A DNA stretch of 64,000 bases from Arthrobacter mangrovi (GCF_026011795.1 NZ_BRVS01000026.1:62001-126000), one strand, 5' to 3'. Shown: positions 8,037 to 16,736, counted from the first letter of the stretch. The notes: generated by a model not told the origin, from the letters alone. Program-made: numbers and translations.

Positions 8037-9936
8037 GGCTCGCTCCTTCCGGGGCACTGCCAAGATCAGCTCCGGTCGCCTCGACCGCGGCCATCCAGAG
8101 TGAGTGCAGGTAATGGATCTCTTCCTCTTCGCCACGCAGCTCCAGCAGGCGATCGATGACAATCTTCAAGTCGGCGAAGACCGCCGGCGCGTCCGCGTTC
8201 GCGACAGCGCCGACAAGTGCTTCGAAGAGGCCCGCGGTGCCGCTGCCACCGAATCCTGACGCAAACGACCAAGCGGCGCCGGTGCCGCTGCCGGGTGGAG
8301 CCGTTTCCGGGGTGAGGAAGAGCAAGAGGAACTGGCGCAGCTTGTCCGGATCGTCGAGCTGGCGGGCAATGATTTCCTCCAGCCGGCCTTGCGGGTCCGT
8401 GCGGAGGCTGCCCTGCACGACCGTGCTCTTGCTGATCCCGCTTTCGGGGTCTTCCAGCGTCAGGATCAGGTACGGTGTTACGTCCGCGAGAGGAATGCCT
8501 GGGAAGGCGTGTTCCTGCCGGCCGGCGGCGGGGACGACGGCGGTGCTCGCCTGGGGTACGGACAGCAGCCGGAGCTGGGCCTGGAACCGGGGATCGGGCG
8601 ACCAGTCATGCGTGACGGTTACCGTGTAGGTGGGCTTGCCGCCGAGGCACTCGTCCGGGAGCGCGTCCAGCAGGAACAGTCGGCCCGCGGCATCACGCAA
8701 TGCCGACTCGAGGCGGAAGGCTGCCTCATTTTCGTCCGGCCTTGCCGCACCGCCGTCGCCCAGGTAGTCCTCGAAGGGCACGCTCTTGAGGTTTTCACGG
8801 ATCGTTTGGACGCCGAGACGGCTCTTCTTCCCACGCAGCTCCACGAGAAACTCAATGTTCCGGGTGAATCCGGCCAGCGTCGCATTCGAGGAGCCGAGCA
8901 GGGCATAGGTCCAGTGCGAGTAGTCGCAGAAGTACGCCTTCGCGTGCAGGCCGGATAGGTCCTCGGCAGTGGCCTGCTGACCGGACGCGCCCGGATCTGC
9001 CACGCCGGTGGCGGAAGATTCGGGAATCCCGAGCTCGTCGAAGGCGCTGAACTCGGTTCGCTCGTCCTCGACCGTCTCCGTGCCCAGCAGGTCAAGCTGG
9101 TCGGCGCGTGAGTAGACATAGACCTTCTCCGTCCAGCGGTCATGGAAACGCCCGATTATGGTGTCGTCCAGGAAGGGGGAGATGATCAGTTTCTCCCCGC
9201 CGAGGAAGGCTTCCTTGCCCGTCTTGCCGTTCAACCCGGGGTAGGCGTCGGGAGAACCAATATGGGCCACAACGGATCCGGTCTCCGGCTGCTCACCCGT
9301 GCCAAGGGGGCGGAAGGCCAGCTGGTCGATGCCGTCCGGCAGGTCCCACCGGACGGATCCTAAGCGGGAAGCGAGCCCGCGCAGGCGGGCCAACCGGTCG
9401 CCGTCGTAATCTACCGTGCACAGCGCCGGAAGCCGCAGAAGGAACCGGGACAGTGTTGCGCTGCTGGGCCCCGTCGCTGCAGGATTCTCCGCCGGTGCTC
9501 CATCGAGCCGGACCAACAGGTCCCAGCTGGCGTCGGGGGTGAGGTTCCGGCTGCTGCAGAGGAAGCGGTACTGGCGCTCCTCATCATTCTCGAACTCCAG
9601 GAACCAGACCTTCGGGTGGAAAAGCCCGCCACGCGGCGCGGACACCTGGTGCACCATCGGCTCGAGCAGCGCGAGCAGGTCCGACGCGTCCTTCGGGGCC
9701 TTGATGTGGCCTGCTTGGCAGAAGATATCGATCCTGTCCGACACCTTGCGCAGCGCGCTCAGCACCGCCACCGGGTTGGTGAATTCCTCGCCGGAACCGG
9801 CAACAAAACTCAGCGGGACCGACAGGGCGCTGATCATGTCCAGCGTGAAAGTGGTGCCCACGGCGTGTGAGAGCCGGAATCCGGTAGGTGGGCGCAGCTG
9901 CTCGGTCAGCGCTTGACGGTTCCCTGGATCAAGCAT
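8026..9936 (-). CDS. Phospholipase D-family nuclease (two HKD half-sites)
   Basis: A 636-residue protein of the phospholipase D/nuclease superfamily. Two HxK motifs are visible: HPK at 107-109, followed by CSSRNLT, and HAK at 331-333, followed by GSSNAT. Paired half-sites of this kind form one active site, and in defence loci the family usually cuts nucleic acid. The ATG at 9936 has GGAGG just upstream and overlaps the preceding gene's end by 8 bases; the frame extends to 9969 without a better start. Acting with the helicase downstream and the DUF6361-type protein upstream, it is the likely effector or nuclease of the system. Confidence 0.85.
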   Translation of the reverse strand: MLDPGNRQALTEQLRPPTGFRLSHAVGTTFTLDMISALSVPLSFVAGSGEEFTNPVAVLSALRKVSDRIDIFCQAGHIKAPKDASDLLALLEPMVHQVSAPRGGLFHPKVWFLEFENDEERQYRFLCSSRNLTPDASWDLLVRLDGAPAENPAATGPSSATLSRFLLRLPALCTVDYDGDRLARLRGLASRLGSVRWDLPDGIDQLAFRPLGTGEQPETGSVVAHIGSPDAYPGLNGKTGKEAFLGGEKLIISPFLDDTIIGRFHDRWTEKVYVYSRADQLDLLGTETVEDERTEFSAFDELGIPESSATGVADPGASGQQATAEDLSGLHAKAYFCDYSHWTYALLGSSNATLAGFTRNIEFLVELRGKKSRLGVQTIRENLKSVPFEDYLGDGGAARPDENEAAFRLESALRDAAGRLFLLDALPDECLGGKPTYTVTVTHDWSPDPRFQAQLRLLSVPQASTAVVPAAGRQEHAFPGIPLADVTPYLILTLEDPESGISKSTVVQGSLRTDPQGRLEEIIARQLDDPDKLRQFLLLFLTPETAPPGSGTGAAWSFASGFGGSGTAGLFEALVGAVANADAPAVFADLKIVIDRLLELRGEEEEIHYLHSLWMAAVEATGADLGSAPEGASRGI

Positions 9937-11140
9937 GGGAGACCTCCGGTGCCTTCTCAAGGCCGTCATGGACGTCGAGGACTGTTCGGCGGACCTGCTG
10001 CCAGCGAAAGGTCAGGGCGCTGACGGAACCCGGTGGTGTCCAGGCCCGCAGCCTTCGTTCATTCTTGAACCGGGAGTTCGCCTTCTTCATCAACCGCTCC
10101 CGGCGTTCGACGGCGGTGCGCACCTCGGTGTTGTCGATCAGTTTGGAAGGGTTCTGCGCTGACTCGGTGATGGCGCGGGCGAACTCGAGGGTGCTCGAAC
10201 TAATGCCGCGGTTGAGGGTCCGGGCCCGGGACAGGAAGTCCTCCAGGTCCCAGGCTGCGAGAAGCTCCTGCTTGAAAGGCCGTTCGCCTTCCCAGTTGTC
10301 CAGCAGGGCCTCCATCTTCTCAAGGAAGTCGGCGCGGCTCGGAATATGGCCGGGGACGTGCTCGGCCAGTAGCCGCTGGTAGAGAATGCTGGCACCGTTA
10401 TGGACGAACGAAAAGGCTTCGGCATCCCGCAGCCAGGTGCTCGGCTCGTCCTCCGCGCTGCGGCAGGCGGGATCCAGCCACGGGGCCCAGAATGCTGTAG
10501 CCGGGCGGTTCCCGGCCGTCACCAGGTGGGCCAGCATCGTCCCCGAGCAGGTACTCAGGATCCGTTCCTGCAGCCATTCGGCTTCAGGGTTTGTCAGTTC
10601 CAGGCCCCGGTCCTCCGTAGCCGGAAATCCCTCCGGTGGCTTGGGCAGGCTCGGGTGCCAGACTGAGAAAGCGTCCTGCCCCTCCTCGGCAACCGGCGGG
10701 TCCGAACACATCAGCTGGGCCGCCGTTGCCCGATCCACCTCTGGATTCACGATCCCGAACCGCCTCAGGGCGGACCAGTACGCGGCGGAAGGCAACTGCT
10801 GCACGGTCCTGCCTGCGTCACGACCGATGAAGCTCTGGACGCCGATCTCCTTGAACCGGTCGACCAGCCTCCGCTCCGACTCTTCGACGCGGAGCCGTAA
10901 ATGGTCCGGCTGAGCCACTCCGTGCCTGCTGGTGAGGTAAGCCCACGGCACGAGGATCATGTAGCGGGCGCCGACATGCAGTACCGACGTTCCAGGGAAG
11001 AGGCTGTTGCTGATGGCGTCGCGCAACTGTCCAGTCCCAAGATCATCGGTCGTCTCCGGCGAGCCGAACAGCTTGACCAGCTCGCGCATGCGTTGGTTCT
11101 CGTCCGTGGAGGCATCGAGCCAAGAGATCAGGGACGTCAT
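9929..11140 (-). CDS. DUF6361-type protein
   Basis: A 403-residue protein matching my memory of DUF6361: the N-terminal stretch SWLDASTDENQRM, the LGTGQLRDAISNSLFPGTS block near residues 36-54 and an ARYMILVPW segment shortly after. Proteins of this family usually sit beside PLD nucleases and helicases, as here. The biochemical role is unknown; no catalytic motif stands out. The ATG at 11140 is 7 bases after the stop of the HhH gene and follows AAGGGTGA. Its end overlaps the PLD start by 8 bases, so translation is coupled. Confidence 0.8.
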   Translation of the reverse strand: MTSLISWLDASTDENQRMRELVKLFGSPETTDDLGTGQLRDAISNSLFPGTSVLHVGARYMILVPWAYLTSRHGVAQPDHLRLRVEESERRLVDRFKEIGVQSFIGRDAGRTVQQLPSAAYWSALRRFGIVNPEVDRATAAQLMCSDPPVAEEGQDAFSVWHPSLPKPPEGFPATEDRGLELTNPEAEWLQERILSTCSGTMLAHLVTAGNRPATAFWAPWLDPACRSAEDEPSTWLRDAEAFSFVHNGASILYQRLLAEHVPGHIPSRADFLEKMEALLDNWEGERPFKQELLAAWDLEDFLSRARTLNRGISSSTLEFARAITESAQNPSKLIDNTEVRTAVERRERLMKKANSRFKNERRLRAWTPPGSVSALTFRWQQVRRTVLDVHDGLEKAPEVSHA

Positions 11141-11147
11141 GACCTAG

Positions 11148-11795
11148 TCACCCTTCCCGGGTCGACGATGCCCTCCGGCGCACGTGGTCCCAGATCGCGT
11201 GGTCCAACTGCGTAGCGTCTATTCTGAGAACCTCCGCGGAAGCAACGAGCAATGAGCGGGCTTCCGCCGGCGTCACCGTTCTTGCCAGCGCTTGGCTGAC
11301 GAACCTGACGATCCACGTATCCGCCTTGATGCCTGGAAGCCCAAGAAGCATGGTGAAGTACTCCCAGGTCACCCAGCCCAGCCCATGTACCGAGACATAT
11401 GCAAGCTTGTGCTCCTTATCGCGTGCATCGAGGTCGTCAGAATTCTGTACACCGATTCGGGCAAGGTTGGCCGCAGCTTGAATGATGCACTTGGCCTTAA
11501 GCGATCCAGAAATGACCTGCCGGTTCCCGAGAACTTGTGCGAGCTTATCGGGATCGAATTCGGCCAGGCGTCGCAAGTCATTCGGCTTGTCATCCTGGAC
11601 GTCGTCCTTATAGCGGCGGACGGCCGCGCGTACACCTGTTGTCGGCGAGCCATAATTCGCTCTGATCGACAAGACCGCGTCGATCAACGCGGACTCGATC
11701 TGCCCCGGCCAGCCAGTAGGCCGGTCCATCAGTGGCGTAGGTAGTTGGGTTTCTATTGCCGCAACCAACCGTGCGATTGAATTGTCGAGACTCAT
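11148..11795 (-). CDS. HhH DNA glycosylase/endonuclease III-like protein
   Basis: About 215 helical residues whose C-terminal half resembles helix-hairpin-helix base-excision proteins: GLGWVTWEYFTMLLGLPGIKAD is followed by a conserved-looking TWIVRFV helix, the place where the glycosylase Asp normally sits. No FeS cysteines and no certain catalytic Lys are seen. I prefer the ATG at 11795 because GGGGA lies 8 bases before it; an in-frame ATG at 11810 lacks a site. It is the first gene of the four-gene minus-strand operon. In a defence setting it might recognise modified or damaged phage DNA, which is inference. GC is lower than average. Confidence 0.7.
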   Translation of the reverse strand: MSLDNSIARLVAAIETQLPTPLMDRPTGWPGQIESALIDAVLSIRANYGSPTTGVRAAVRRYKDDVQDDKPNDLRRLAEFDPDKLAQVLGNRQVISGSLKAKCIIQAAANLARIGVQNSDDLDARDKEHKLAYVSVHGLGWVTWEYFTMLLGLPGIKADTWIVRFVSQALARTVTPAEARSLLVASAEVLRIDATQLDHAIWDHVRRRASSTREG

Positions 11796-11907
11796 CGTTT
11801 CATTCCCCATGCAGCGAGTATCGCACTGGACTCTGACAGTGTGGGCTGGCCGATGAGCCTCCGGGCTGCGTTTCTTTCGCTTTCGCGGCTATGCGAGAGG
11901 GATATGC

Positions 11908-11937
11908 AAAAAAAGACCTGCCCCCAGTGGGGACAGG
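11908..11937 (-). terminator. Rho-independent terminator reading leftward
   Basis: Read on the minus strand, a CCTGTCCCC / GGGGGCAGG hairpin is followed by a run of seven T (the A-run at 11908-11914). No minus-strand gene now lies upstream of it (to the right). It may be a relic of a lost gene, and it insulates the defence operon from leftward read-through. Confidence 0.65.
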
Positions 11938-12045
11938 ATGGATGATGCCTCTAGTGTTTCACAGGTTTGCTTTCGCGCAAAGACGTGAACCAGCCGGTTC
12001 TACCCCGGCGGAGGAAGCCGAGCGGCCACGGAATGGACCGGAGTT

Positions 12046-12333
12046 GTGACGCTGTCCGGAAGCGCGAATTCTGCCAGCCCGACGTTTGAACTGACCGGCG
12101 GCGAGACGCGCCTGAAGTACAGCTTCGAGGGCAACGAGGACTTCGTGGTGGTCGCGGCCTACCTGGAAGAAGCGGGCACGGACCTGACCCAGGACGGCGG
12201 TATCCCGCTGCTCATGCTGGACAAGCCGGAGCGCGGGGAGACGGCCGTGCACAAGTCGGGCGGCGAGTACTTCCTGGACGTCCGGGCCGCGAACATCGAC
12301 TCGTGGACCGTGACGATCGAGGAGATGAAGTAG
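12046..12333 (+). CDS. Small beta-rich protein, possibly an N-terminally truncated remnant
   Basis: A 95-residue frame from GTG with a beta-sandwich-like pattern ending in WTVTIEEMK. Hydrophilic and hydrophobic strands alternate, and there is no signal peptide or membrane helix. Proteins with this ending that I recall usually carry an N-terminal signal or anchor half. Here the frame runs upstream only to a TGA near 11983, and the added residues contain no signal. It is either a small cytosolic protein or the surviving 3' part of a larger gene. A strong terminator follows at once (12349-12380), supporting it as a former or present transcription unit. Confidence 0.5.
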   Translation: MTLSGSANSASPTFELTGGETRLKYSFEGNEDFVVVAAYLEEAGTDLTQDGGIPLLMLDKPERGETAVHKSGGEYFLDVRAANIDSWTVTIEEMK

Positions 12334-12348
12334 GTCTCTTGGGCTCGG

Positions 12349-12380
12349 TTGCTGGGCGGCTTCGGCCGCCCAGCAATTTT
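12349..12380 (+). terminator. Strong hairpin terminator with T-run
   Basis: Perfect 12-base arms TTGCTGGGCGGC / GCCGCCCAGCAA close on a UUCG-type tetraloop (TTCG) and are followed by TTTT. It sits 16 bases after the stop of the 12046 gene. Confidence 0.9.
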
Positions 12381-12461
12381 GTCAGACCCGGGAAGTACCT
12401 TGAAAGCATGGGCGGGCTGTCTCTCCGGGTGGCTCGAAGGAACAGGTTGGGGGACCGGATC

Positions 12462-14198
12462 ATGGCGGTAGAAACGTGGGAACGAAGCGGTGCGGAACTG
12501 GCTGAACATATCCGTGCCCGGCGGGACAAGCATCTTGTAGTGATCTCGCAGCGGACGGACTCGGACCTGCTGCACCTGGACGCCGAGTACGTCGGCGCCG
12601 AACTCGAGGGACTCGCCGACGTCGTCGTGGTGAAGCAAGGTCCCATAACCTATGGGCTCTCCGAATCGGTCCCGGAGGACTGGCGGGTTTACGGTGACTC
12701 GGCGCGCGCGTATCCAGCCGAACTGTCCGCCGGAATTGGACGCCCCTCCATCTTCGTAAAAGCATTCAGAACCGCCGAACGCCGGAGCAAGGCGGACGAA
12801 CTCATCGACCTCGTTAATGGCTTTCCGGTGCCGCCCGCGGCGCTTCGGCATTGCTCGGTTCAGCGGCAGACACCTGCCCAACCGGCGATCCGCACCGGCA
12901 CCATCACTGGCTTCCTGGGCGGAGGGGAACGCGCGATAGTTTCGTTTCCCTTCGGAGTGACCGGAGCCATCAGACAGGAGGACCTGGTTCCGAACGTGCG
13001 GTTGGATTGGCTGCTGGCCGCCGGCCAGGAGGTCAGCGGCCGCCTCGACCCGGAATCGAAGGTCCTGCACCTCGAAGCGGCTGTCCATATCCCGAGACTA
13101 GGGCAGGCTTACCAGTGGAACTCGCTGGTACTTTGCCTCGTGGAAGAGGCCACACCGGAGGCTGCGAAGCTGGCAGTCCTGCCCGGCCAGACGATAACCG
13201 TTCCGCTTGCGGACATCAGCTCAAACCCGCTGGACCAGGCCGACGACTTGGTGACCCCCGGCCAGATCGTCGTTGCACGGCTGCGACAGCAGTGCGGCCG
13301 CCCGAAGCTATCTCTCATTGACGTTGACGACGACGAGGACCCGGTGCGCGCACCGGTGCTGATTGCAGGTGGAACGCCATGGTTGGAACTGGGTCGAGAC
13401 CTTCTGCCGCCGACAACGGCCGAACTGGATCAACGGGCTGAGGCGGCCAAGGCGTCGGCCGCCGAAGAAGCGGCGCAGCCTTTGCCTGCTGGAGATGCTC
13501 AGCCAGTGGCCGGTCCTGCGCTCAAGCAGGTTCAGCTGCAGCTCGCGACTCTCCAGGCGCAGATGCGGCGCCTGCGCGATGACGCCGAGAAGCATGGGTC
13601 TGCGGTCCTGGAGATGGCCGGGCTGCTGGCGCAGGTGGACCAGTTGGAGCGTGAGCTGGACAAACAATCGGAGGAGCTGGACAAGCTGCGCACGGAGACG
13701 CGGCAAAAGACTGCTGAGTTGATGGCAAGCAGGTCGCGGGCACAAAAAGCCGAACGGAAGCTACGCCGGGTACAGGATCGTTCCGGGCATTTTGCTTCCC
13801 AAGAGGAGCAATTCCGGCACGAGCTGTACCTGGCCTGGGTGGAGCGGGTGTCCGCGGCGGAGAAATCCGCGCTTTGGCTTCAGGACTTCGCCGTTGGGCC
13901 CAAGCTCTTGACGTCGTTCTACGTACATTCTGAAGAGCACCGAAGGAAGGCGCTCAAGGCGTTGGTTGATTTGCTCGTCGGACGTGCGGCTAAGGTGCAA
14001 GGCCGGCAGCTCCACCAGCTGCGCATCGGCGAAGGCGGAGAAGATGCGCCGATTGTCCGTGCAGAGGATGGCGCCAGGTGCTGGCGCATGTCGGTCGAGT
14101 CCAACGCCCCGGCCGCCCGCCGCATCCATTTCTGGTGCATTCCGGGTGGGGGTATCGAACTCCACGAACTCGTGCCGCACGAGGTGACAACGGTCTGA
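12462..14198 (+). CDS. Multidomain protein: S1-like domains, coiled coil, RelE-like C-terminus
   Basis: A 578-residue protein from the ATG at 12462 (an ATG at 12408 is the alternative). The order is: an alpha/beta N-terminal region (1-120) with no known match; an S1/OB-like stretch near 144-207 (TGTITGFLGGGERAIVSF...); a second, weaker S1-like stretch ending GRPKLSLIDVDDDEDP; an acidic/Ala linker; a long heptad-rich coiled coil; and a C-terminal domain of about 120 residues ending with CWRMSVESNAPAARRIHFWCIPG, reminiscent of RelE/ParE-like RNases or mRNA interferases. An RNA-binding protein with a toxin-like tail is plausible but unproven. It lies beside the defence operon but on the opposite strand. 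Confidence 0.7.
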   Translation: MAVETWERSGAELAEHIRARRDKHLVVISQRTDSDLLHLDAEYVGAELEGLADVVVVKQGPITYGLSESVPEDWRVYGDSARAYPAELSAGIGRPSIFVKAFRTAERRSKADELIDLVNGFPVPPAALRHCSVQRQTPAQPAIRTGTITGFLGGGERAIVSFPFGVTGAIRQEDLVPNVRLDWLLAAGQEVSGRLDPESKVLHLEAAVHIPRLGQAYQWNSLVLCLVEEATPEAAKLAVLPGQTITVPLADISSNPLDQADDLVTPGQIVVARLRQQCGRPKLSLIDVDDDEDPVRAPVLIAGGTPWLELGRDLLPPTTAELDQRAEAAKASAAEEAAQPLPAGDAQPVAGPALKQVQLQLATLQAQMRRLRDDAEKHGSAVLEMAGLLAQVDQLERELDKQSEELDKLRTETRQKTAELMASRSRAQKAERKLRRVQDRSGHFASQEEQFRHELYLAWVERVSAAEKSALWLQDFAVGPKLLTSFYVHSEEHRRKALKALVDLLVGRAAKVQGRQLHQLRIGEGGEDAPIVRAEDGARCWRMSVESNAPAARRIHFWCIPGGGIELHELVPHEVTTV

Positions 14199-14427
14199 TG
14201 CACCGACGACGGCGCCTGGCGCACTCAGCCCGCCGGGCGGCGTCGTACTCCTCCGATTTCCGGGAACTTTTGCGTGCTGTCATGGCGAGGGTGTCTTGGT
14301 GCACAAATGCCAAGTTTACTTACTAATTTGCTCCGTTTGTGGTGGGATCGATAGGGAGTTCGGTTCACCGAGCAGGCCGGTAAGCAGCCGTTCCGGCCGG
14401 GGCGGCGGCCCTTGAGGAGGAGGACGT

Positions 14428-15603
14428 ATGAAGGCACTGACATGGCAGGGAAAGCGTTCGGTAAGCGTCGAGGAGGTACCGGATCCCCGGATCGAGGAGC
14501 CGACGGATGCGATAGTCCGCATCACCTCGACCGCGATCTGCGGATCGGATCTGCACCTTTACGAGGTGCTCGCTCCGTTCATGGACAAGGGCGACATCAT
14601 CGGCCATGAGCCGATGGGGATTGTCAAAGAGGTAGGCTCGGCTGTCACCCACATCAAGGTCGGCGACCGCGTGGTCATTCCGTTCAACGTGTCCTGCGGC
14701 AACTGCTTCATGTGCAAGCAGGGACTGCAGTCACAGTGCGAGACTACCCAGGTCCGTGAGTACAACAGCGGCGCGGTTTTCCTGGGCTATTCCCGTCTCT
14801 ATGGCTCGGTGCCCGGCGGACAGGCCGAGTACCTGCGTGTTCCGCACGCCGACTATGGTCCGATCAAGGTGCCGAACACCGGCGAGGACGAGCGCTACCT
14901 TTACCTCTCCGATGTCGTGCCCACTGCATGGCAGGGCGTCCAGTACGCCGCTCCGCCAGCGGGCGGCTCCCTGGCCGTGCTCGGTTTGGGCCCCGTCGGC
15001 CAGATGTCCGCCCGGATCGGCCGGCACCTGGGTTACCGGGTGCTGGCGGTCGACCCGGTCGCAGAGCGCCGGGCCATGGCGGAGCGCCACGGCATCGAGA
15101 CGTTGGAGTCTTCGGACGACGTGGTCGAGCGGTTGAGGGATCTCACCGACGGTCGCGGTCCGGACTCCGTGTTGGATGCGGTCGGGATGGAGGCCCACGG
15201 CTCACACGTTGCCGGGGTGGCGCACCAGGCAGTGGGACTGCTGCCGTCTGCGTTGGGCCGCAAGGCGATGGAGACCGCCGGAGTGGACAAGCTCAGCGCC
15301 CTTTACACCGCCATCGACGCCGTCCGGCGCGGCGGCACGATCTCGCTTAGCGGCGTGTATGGCGGCATGAAAGACCCGCTGCCGATGCTGACGATGTTCG
15401 ACAAGCAGATCCAGCTGCGTATGGGACAGTGCAACGTGAGGTCCTGGACCGACGACCTGCTGCCGCTGGTCGACGACCCCTCTGATCCGCTCGGTGTTCT
15501 CGACCTCAAAACGCACACCGCATCCCTGGATGAGGCTCCGGAGATGTACGAGAAGTTCCAGAAGAAGGAGGACGGTTGCATCAAGGTGGTGCTCAAGCCG
15601 TAA
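14428..15603 (+). CDS. Zinc-dependent alcohol dehydrogenase (formaldehyde dehydrogenase-like)
   Basis: A 391-residue medium-chain dehydrogenase. Catalytic zinc ligands fit CGSDLHLY (Cys near 38) and the GHEPMGIVKEVG block. The structural-zinc region is CGNCFMCKQGLQSQC near 90-104, with three to four cysteines. The Rossmann motif LGLGPVGQMSA follows at about 188. The pattern resembles glutathione-independent formaldehyde dehydrogenases and related polyol dehydrogenases, with a long C-terminal insertion. A GAGGAGGA site precedes the ATG. It is monocistronic, with a GC-rich hairpin downstream. Substrate uncertain; NAD(P)-dependent oxidation in the cytosol is expected. Confidence 0.88.
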   Translation: MKALTWQGKRSVSVEEVPDPRIEEPTDAIVRITSTAICGSDLHLYEVLAPFMDKGDIIGHEPMGIVKEVGSAVTHIKVGDRVVIPFNVSCGNCFMCKQGLQSQCETTQVREYNSGAVFLGYSRLYGSVPGGQAEYLRVPHADYGPIKVPNTGEDERYLYLSDVVPTAWQGVQYAAPPAGGSLAVLGLGPVGQMSARIGRHLGYRVLAVDPVAERRAMAERHGIETLESSDDVVERLRDLTDGRGPDSVLDAVGMEAHGSHVAGVAHQAVGLLPSALGRKAMETAGVDKLSALYTAIDAVRRGGTISLSGVYGGMKDPLPMLTMFDKQIQLRMGQCNVRSWTDDLLPLVDDPSDPLGVLDLKTHTASLDEAPEMYEKFQKKEDGCIKVVLKP

Positions 15604-15617
15604 CCCGGAACGCTGTT

Positions 15618-15646
15618 GGATCCCGGTCCCCGAGGGGCCGGGGTCC
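15618..15646. terminator. Hairpin after the alcohol dehydrogenase gene
   Basis: GGATCCCGGTCCC and GGGCCGGGGTCC pair with two G-U wobbles. The hairpin begins 15 bases after the stop codon and has no strong T-run. Confidence 0.5.
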
Positions 15647-15798
15647 AAAGCCTCCGCCCCGATTGTTCCTGCCCGATGCCGTGTACTTCGCCACAAACCC
15701 GGTCTTTTGGATACAGAGCCTTCCGCCGCGCGGTTGAATATCTTTTGGTAGGGCACCTACGGCGCCCGCAACCTCTTCTCCTGCGCATCTTGAGGAAC

Positions 15799-16107
15799 AT
15801 GCTCATGCACGACCTGCTGGACCAGCTCCGCAACCACACTCCGGTAAGAATTGCCCACATCGAGCGAAGCGGCGGCTCCATGGCCGTGACCCTGCGTTTC
15901 GCGGCACTCACTGCCATGCTGCACTGCTCGGGTTCCGGGCCGGCCGGGAGGAACGACGTAGAACTGCGCTACCGCGGGCAATCCTTGAGAGTCAATGGGG
16001 CGAGCGCGGCGGAACAAGCGGGCCGGATTTGGTCTTGGTGCCAGTGGCAGAGCGAGATCCGGGAACCCGCCGGCCGGGAACCGCGGAAGGTCATGGCAGA
16101 GTCATAA
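15799..16107 (+). CDS. Hypothetical small protein
   Basis: A 102-residue soluble protein from the ATG at 15799, preceded by TTGAGGAAC. The frame is open further upstream but that part reads as low-complexity. The N-terminus MLMHDLLDQLRNHTPVRIAHIERSG predicts a helix followed by a strand; the middle contains one Cys and a beta-rich ELRYRGQSLRV stretch. I recognise no family. It stands alone between the dehydrogenase and the convergent YCII gene. Confidence 0.5.
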   Translation: MLMHDLLDQLRNHTPVRIAHIERSGGSMAVTLRFAALTAMLHCSGSGPAGRNDVELRYRGQSLRVNGASAAEQAGRIWSWCQWQSEIREPAGREPRKVMAES

Positions 16108-16134
16108 CCTTCCCTGCCGCACTGCGTCGAGCCG

Positions 16135-16413
16135 TTACTTGAACCGCACGACGTCCCACTCAAGGATCCGTGCGTCCGCGAGTCCCTCGGTGGTGAACGG
16201 GTCGCCCGCGATAAATCGTTCGGCGTCCTCGCGGGAAGTGAAGATGCCCATCGACGAGCCGGCGGGATCGGAGGCCTGGAACGGTCCGAGCGCGATGAGC
16301 CCCCCGCCGTCGGCCTGGAATGCCTCGTAGTAAGCCTTGTGGCGGGGAAACGTCTCGAAGATGCGCGAACGGTCGACGCCCTGATTTAGCCGGTACATCA
16401 CAACGAATTCCAT
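16135..16413 (-). CDS. YCII-related (YciI-like) protein
   Basis: A 92-residue single-domain protein of the YCII/dimeric alpha-beta barrel type. The ATG at 16413 starts MEFVVMYRLNQG, the usual first strand. The C-terminus carries the family pattern DPFTTEGLADARILEWDVVRFK, in which the DPF motif and an aligned acidic residue form the putative active site. The length is normal for the family. The function of such proteins is mostly unknown; some act on chlorinated or reactive small molecules. It is convergent with the 15799 gene. Confidence 0.8.
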   Translation of the reverse strand: MEFVVMYRLNQGVDRSRIFETFPRHKAYYEAFQADGGGLIALGPFQASDPAGSSMGIFTSREDAERFIAGDPFTTEGLADARILEWDVVRFK

Positions 16414-16538
16414 GTGGGCGATCCTAGCGGCGCTGGTGGGGGAGCGGGAGGGCTGCCTCCAGGCTGCGATTCGGGACAGGGCGGTGGAAGCGAAACCGGT
16501 TCCACCGCCTGAAGATCCATACGGCGCGTCAGGACCTT

Positions 16539-16736
16539 GTGCAGGCACGAGAGTCAGTTGCGGAAATCGACGAGGGCGTCTGGAGTGCGGCGGCGGTGAT
16601 CCGCAGCGAGGGCAGGCCAATCGGCACGTTGTCCGCACCGTGCCCGATCTTCCGGGTAGATAGCGACAGAGCCGCGCTGGTCCTCGATGCTGTAAGGCGT
16701 ACTGCCGGCCAAATCAGCACAGCCCTCGGATCCTGA
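16539..16736 (+). pseudogene. Fragment of an IclR-family regulator (C-terminal end)
   Basis: About 65 residues match only the last part of the IclR effector-binding domain: ...EIDEGVWSAAAVIRSEGRPIGTLSAPCPIFR, followed by a closing helix ending GQISTALGS. In intact regulators this follows about 190 residues containing the winged helix, which are absent upstream in any frame. It is a decayed gene end, left by deletion or rearrangement. Confidence 0.65.

Noticed and set aside
3342-12045. Prophage or integrative element with att sites
   Set aside because: No integrase, transposase, tRNA gene or matching direct repeats found by eye around the block.
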